From JAZKIX01 sp040384645 (GTDB lineage: Bacteria > Pseudomonadota > Gammaproteobacteria > Burkholderiales > Burkholderiaceae_D), in the NCBI GenBank assembly GCA_040384645.1, contig JAZKIX010000247.1:1-7882 (forward strand): DNA of 7,882 nt. The letters are read 5' to 3'. Positions 5,980 to 7,882 of this stretch are shown here, piece after piece (position 1 is the first letter of the stretch; each line of letters opens with the position of its first letter). The translations under genes and the position numbers were made by a program. Under the pieces are notes generated by a model that was given only the letters and a program-made list of their open reading frames with translations, had not been told where the DNA came from and made no database searches.

Positions 5980-7767
5980 ATGACAGCGAATCTGGACGCG
6001 AATGCGATTACAAAATCGACAGTAAAAGTCGCCATCGCCCAAATCAATAGTACCGTCGGCGATCTGGCTGGCAACAGCGCAAAAATCTTGGATTTTTCAC
6101 GCCGCGCCGCCGCGCAAGGCGCCGATATTGTGTTGACGCCGGAACTGTCGCTGGTGGGCTATCCACCCGAAGACCTATTGCTACGTAAGGCATTCTACGC
6201 AAAAACCGCGCAGGCGTTGGACGCGCTGGTGTTAGAACTGGCGGCCCTGCGTGATATGCANNNNNNNNNNCTGACGCCGGAATTGTCGCTGGTCGGCTAT
6301 CCGCCGGAAGACTTGCTGTTGCGGCAGTCGTTTCATGCCGGAAGCGAACAAGCCTTGCGGGCGCTGGCCGACGACCTGGCAGCGCTGAAAGATGTACATG
6401 TGGTGGTCGGCCATCCGGTGTTGCTGGATGGGGCGCGTTTCAATGCCTGTTCAGTCATCGTCAACGGCGCGCTGCTCGGCACTTACTTCAAGCATGATTT
6501 ACCCAATGACACGGTATTTGATGAAAAGCGCTATTTTTTAGCTGGTGACACAGCGCTGGTTTTTGCGGTAAAAGGGGTTAAATTCGGCGTCAATATTTGT
6601 GAAGATACTTGGTATCCACAAGCGCCAGCATTGGCCAAGGCCGCCGGCGCGCAAGTGTTACTGGTGCCGAATGGTTCGCCTTATCACATGAACAAACAGC
6701 ATTTACGTTATGAAGTCATGCGTGACAATGTGATCGGGCAGGGGTTGAGTCTGGTGTATGCCAATTTGGTTGGCGGTCAAGACGAATTGATTTTTGACGG
6801 CGGTTCTTTTGCGATGGATCGTCAGGGTGCGATTTGCGCGCAGCTTCGGCAGTTTGATGAAGATTTGCTAGTGATCGAGTTCGATGGCGCCGATCCTTTG
6901 CCAAACAGCATGACGCCCGAATTATCGGTCGAGGCGCAGGTGTATCAGGCGCTGGTGCTGGGGGTGCGCGATTACATCGGCAAAAATGGTTTCCCAAGTG
7001 TCTTGATTGGGCTGTCGGGTGGTGTCGATTCGGCGCTGACGTTGGCGATTGCGGTCGATGCCTTGGGGGCGGACCGGGTGCGGGCGGTGATGATGCCGTC
7101 GCCATATACCGCTGAAATATCGTGGCTCGATTCGCAAGAGATGGTGCGGCGGATCGGGGTGCGCTATGATGAAATTTCAATCAATGCGTGTTTTGCTGCG
7201 TTCCGTACTACCTTGGCCGGCGAGTTCAAGGGATTGGCGGAAGACGCCACAGAAGAGAATATCCAGGCGCGGATTCGCGGCACGATCCTGATGGCACTGT
7301 CGAATAAATTTGGCTCGATTGTTTTGACAACAGGCAACAAGAGTGAAATGGCGGTCGGTTATTGCACCCTATACGGCGATATGGCCGGCGGCTTTGCCGT
7401 GATCAAGGATATTGCCAAGACGCTGGTGTATCGCTTGTGCGCTTACCGGAACAGCTTGTCAGATGTGATTCCCAGCCGTATCCTGACGCGTCCGCCATCG
7501 GCCGAGCTGCGGCCGGACCAGCTTGATCAGGATTCCTTGCCGCCGTATGAGGTATTGGATGCGATCATGCAGATGTATATGGAAGAAAATCACAGCATCG
7601 CCGATATTTTGGCGGCAGGCTATGCCAAAGCGGATGTGGAGCGGGTCACGCGCTTGATCAAAATTAACGAATATAAACGGCGCCAGTCGCCAGTGGGTAT
7701 CCGGGTAACGCATCGTGGTTTTGGACGGGACTGGCGCTACCCGATCACTTCGAAATTTAAAGAGTAA
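5980..7767 (+). CDS. nadE: glutamine-dependent NAD+ synthetase, apparent chimera across an assembly gap
   Basis: NadE converts nicotinic acid adenine dinucleotide, ATP and glutamine-derived ammonia to NAD+, the last step of NAD synthesis in the cytosol. The N-terminal nitrilase-type glutaminase domain begins KVAIAQINSTVGDLAGN (16-32). It carries the catalytic triad Glu in TPELS (E55, repeated as E101), Lys in YFKHDLPN (K171) and Cys in NICEDTW (C207). The synthetase domain has the ATP-binding P-loop SGGVDS (346-351) and the TTGNKSEMAVGYCTLYGDMAGG block. It ends with SPVGIRVTHRGFGRDWRYP. The raw frame gives 595 residues; dropping one copy of the duplicated segment at the gap (46 codons) gives 549, the normal size. 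So both catalytic domains are complete, but the exact sequence of residues 52-144 is unreliable. The gene is followed 56 bp later by a P-II gene and is probably co-transcribed with it. Confidence 0.93.
   Translation: MTANLDANAITKSTVKVAIAQINSTVGDLAGNSAKILDFSRRAAAQGADIVLTPELSLVGYPPEDLLLRKAFYAKTAQALDALVLELAALRDMXXXXLTPELSLVGYPPEDLLLRQSFHAGSEQALRALADDLAALKDVHVVVGHPVLLDGARFNACSVIVNGALLGTYFKHDLPNDTVFDEKRYFLAGDTALVFAVKGVKFGVNICEDTWYPQAPALAKAAGAQVLLVPNGSPYHMNKQHLRYEVMRDNVIGQGLSLVYANLVGGQDELIFDGGSFAMDRQGAICAQLRQFDEDLLVIEFDGADPLPNSMTPELSVEAQVYQALVLGVRDYIGKNGFPSVLIGLSGGVDSALTLAIAVDALGADRVRAVMMPSPYTAEISWLDSQEMVRRIGVRYDEISINACFAAFRTTLAGEFKGLAEDATEENIQARIRGTILMALSNKFGSIVLTTGNKSEMAVGYCTLYGDMAGGFAVIKDIAKTLVYRLCAYRNSLSDVIPSRILTRPPSAELRPDQLDQDSLPPYEVLDAIMQMYMEENHSIADILAAGYAKADVERVTRLIKINEYKRRQSPVGIRVTHRGFGRDWRYPITSKFKE
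6133..6398 (+). repeat. nadE: divergent duplicate of a NadE segment flanking the gap
   Basis: Bases 6133-6260 and 6271-6398 align without indels over 128 positions, with 41 differences by my count (about 68% identity). Both start LTPELSLVGYPPEDLLLR. They then diverge (KAFYAKTAQALDAL versus QSFHAGSEQALRAL) and end at the same point, LRDMH versus LKDVH. The right copy continues into normal NadE sequence. The left copy ends exactly at the Ns. Confidence 0.9.
6261..6270. other. assembly gap (10 N) inside nadE, suspect join
   Basis: The frame stays open through the Ns, but the flanking sequences are homologous to each other rather than consecutive. The real junction therefore either overlaps, with two alleles, or hides missing DNA. 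The number of Ns is a placeholder. Confidence 0.9.
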
Positions 7768-7812
7768 TCAGAAATGAGTGCCAGAAACGTAGTTCGAATT
7801 TATAGCAATAAC

Positions 7813-7818
7813 AAGGAG
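7813..7818 (+). promoter_or_regulatory. strong ribosome binding site of the P-II gene
   Basis: AAGGAG lies 5 nt before the ATG at 7824. It is the strongest Shine-Dalgarno in the window, which fits a highly expressed regulator. The 56-bp nadE-to-P-II spacer shows no terminator and no evident sigma-54 promoter. Confidence 0.8.
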
Positions 7819-7823
7819 AATGT

Positions 7824-7882
7824 ATGAAACAAATTACCGCTGTAATCAAACCCTTCAAGCTTGATGAAGTGCGCGAGGCTTT
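7824..7882 (+). CDS. glnB: P-II nitrogen regulatory protein, 3'-truncated by the window end
   Basis: Only the first 19 codons and part of a twentieth are present, reading MKQITAVIKPFKLDEVREA. This is the hallmark N-terminal strand and helix of P-II proteins (E. coli GlnB begins MKKIDAIIKPFKLDDVREAL). P-II trimers bind ATP/ADP and 2-oxoglutarate and control glutamine synthetase adenylylation, NtrB and other targets. The uridylylated T-loop lies beyond the window, so GlnB and GlnK cannot be told apart; the nadE neighbour and absence of amtB here favour glnB. It probably shares a transcript with nadE. Confidence 0.88.
   Translation, partial: MKQITAVIKPFKLDEVREA

Noticed and set aside
6133..6398. 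Genuine internal tandem duplication in NadE
   Set aside because: The boundary coincides exactly with an N-run, the copies are only 68% identical, and removing one copy restores the normal family length. An assembly explanation is simpler.
6716..7180. Minus-strand open frame of 154 codons
   Set aside because: It is antisense to the conserved synthetase domain of nadE, and its Pro/Arg/His-rich composition is a reverse-strand artefact.

Overview
The window reads as chromosomal DNA of a Burkholderiales betaproteobacterium, most likely Oxalobacteraceae-like. The clues are a small DUF3562 protein, a COG3146 FemAB-like protein, and the order glutamine-dependent nadE followed by a P-II gene. The genus cannot be fixed from the sequence. 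Two 10-N runs divide the window into three pieces, 1-2710, 2721-6260 and 6271-7882. Long-range gene order is only as reliable as those two joins.

Piece 1 holds the 3' part of a large gene (to 2000). Its product is Ala/Asn/Asp/Lys-rich with hydrophobic helical stretches near the C-terminus, resembling type III secretion translocator or HrpK/HrpF-type proteins; this is a tentative call. A 562-bp non-coding stretch follows, with a good intrinsic terminator and several inverted repeats. Next is the start of a CYTH-CHAD gene, which runs across the first gap. Deleting the ten Ns and nothing else restores one open frame and a canonical CYTH motif, so the true gap there is probably zero.

Piece 2 continues the CYTH-CHAD gene (predicted triphosphatase with a polyphosphate-binding helical domain). 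It then carries an 84-residue DUF3562 protein, a convergent COG3146/FemAB-like protein on the minus strand, and the start of nadE, divergent from the FemAB-like gene across only 32 bp.

Piece 3 holds the rest of nadE and the first 19 codons of a P-II signal protein gene (glnB/glnK family). NadE uses glutamine to make NAD+, and P-II senses 2-oxoglutarate and adenylate energy charge, so this pair links nitrogen status to NAD supply.

The strongest anomaly is at the second gap. The 128 bases before the Ns and the 128 bases after them encode the same NadE segment at about 68% nucleotide identity, collinear and in frame. This is best explained by a join of two different nadE alleles or species, or by two nadE paralogs with missing DNA between them, not by a real internal duplication. 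I found no CRISPR array, tRNA, rRNA, complete insertion sequence or clearly new defence system.
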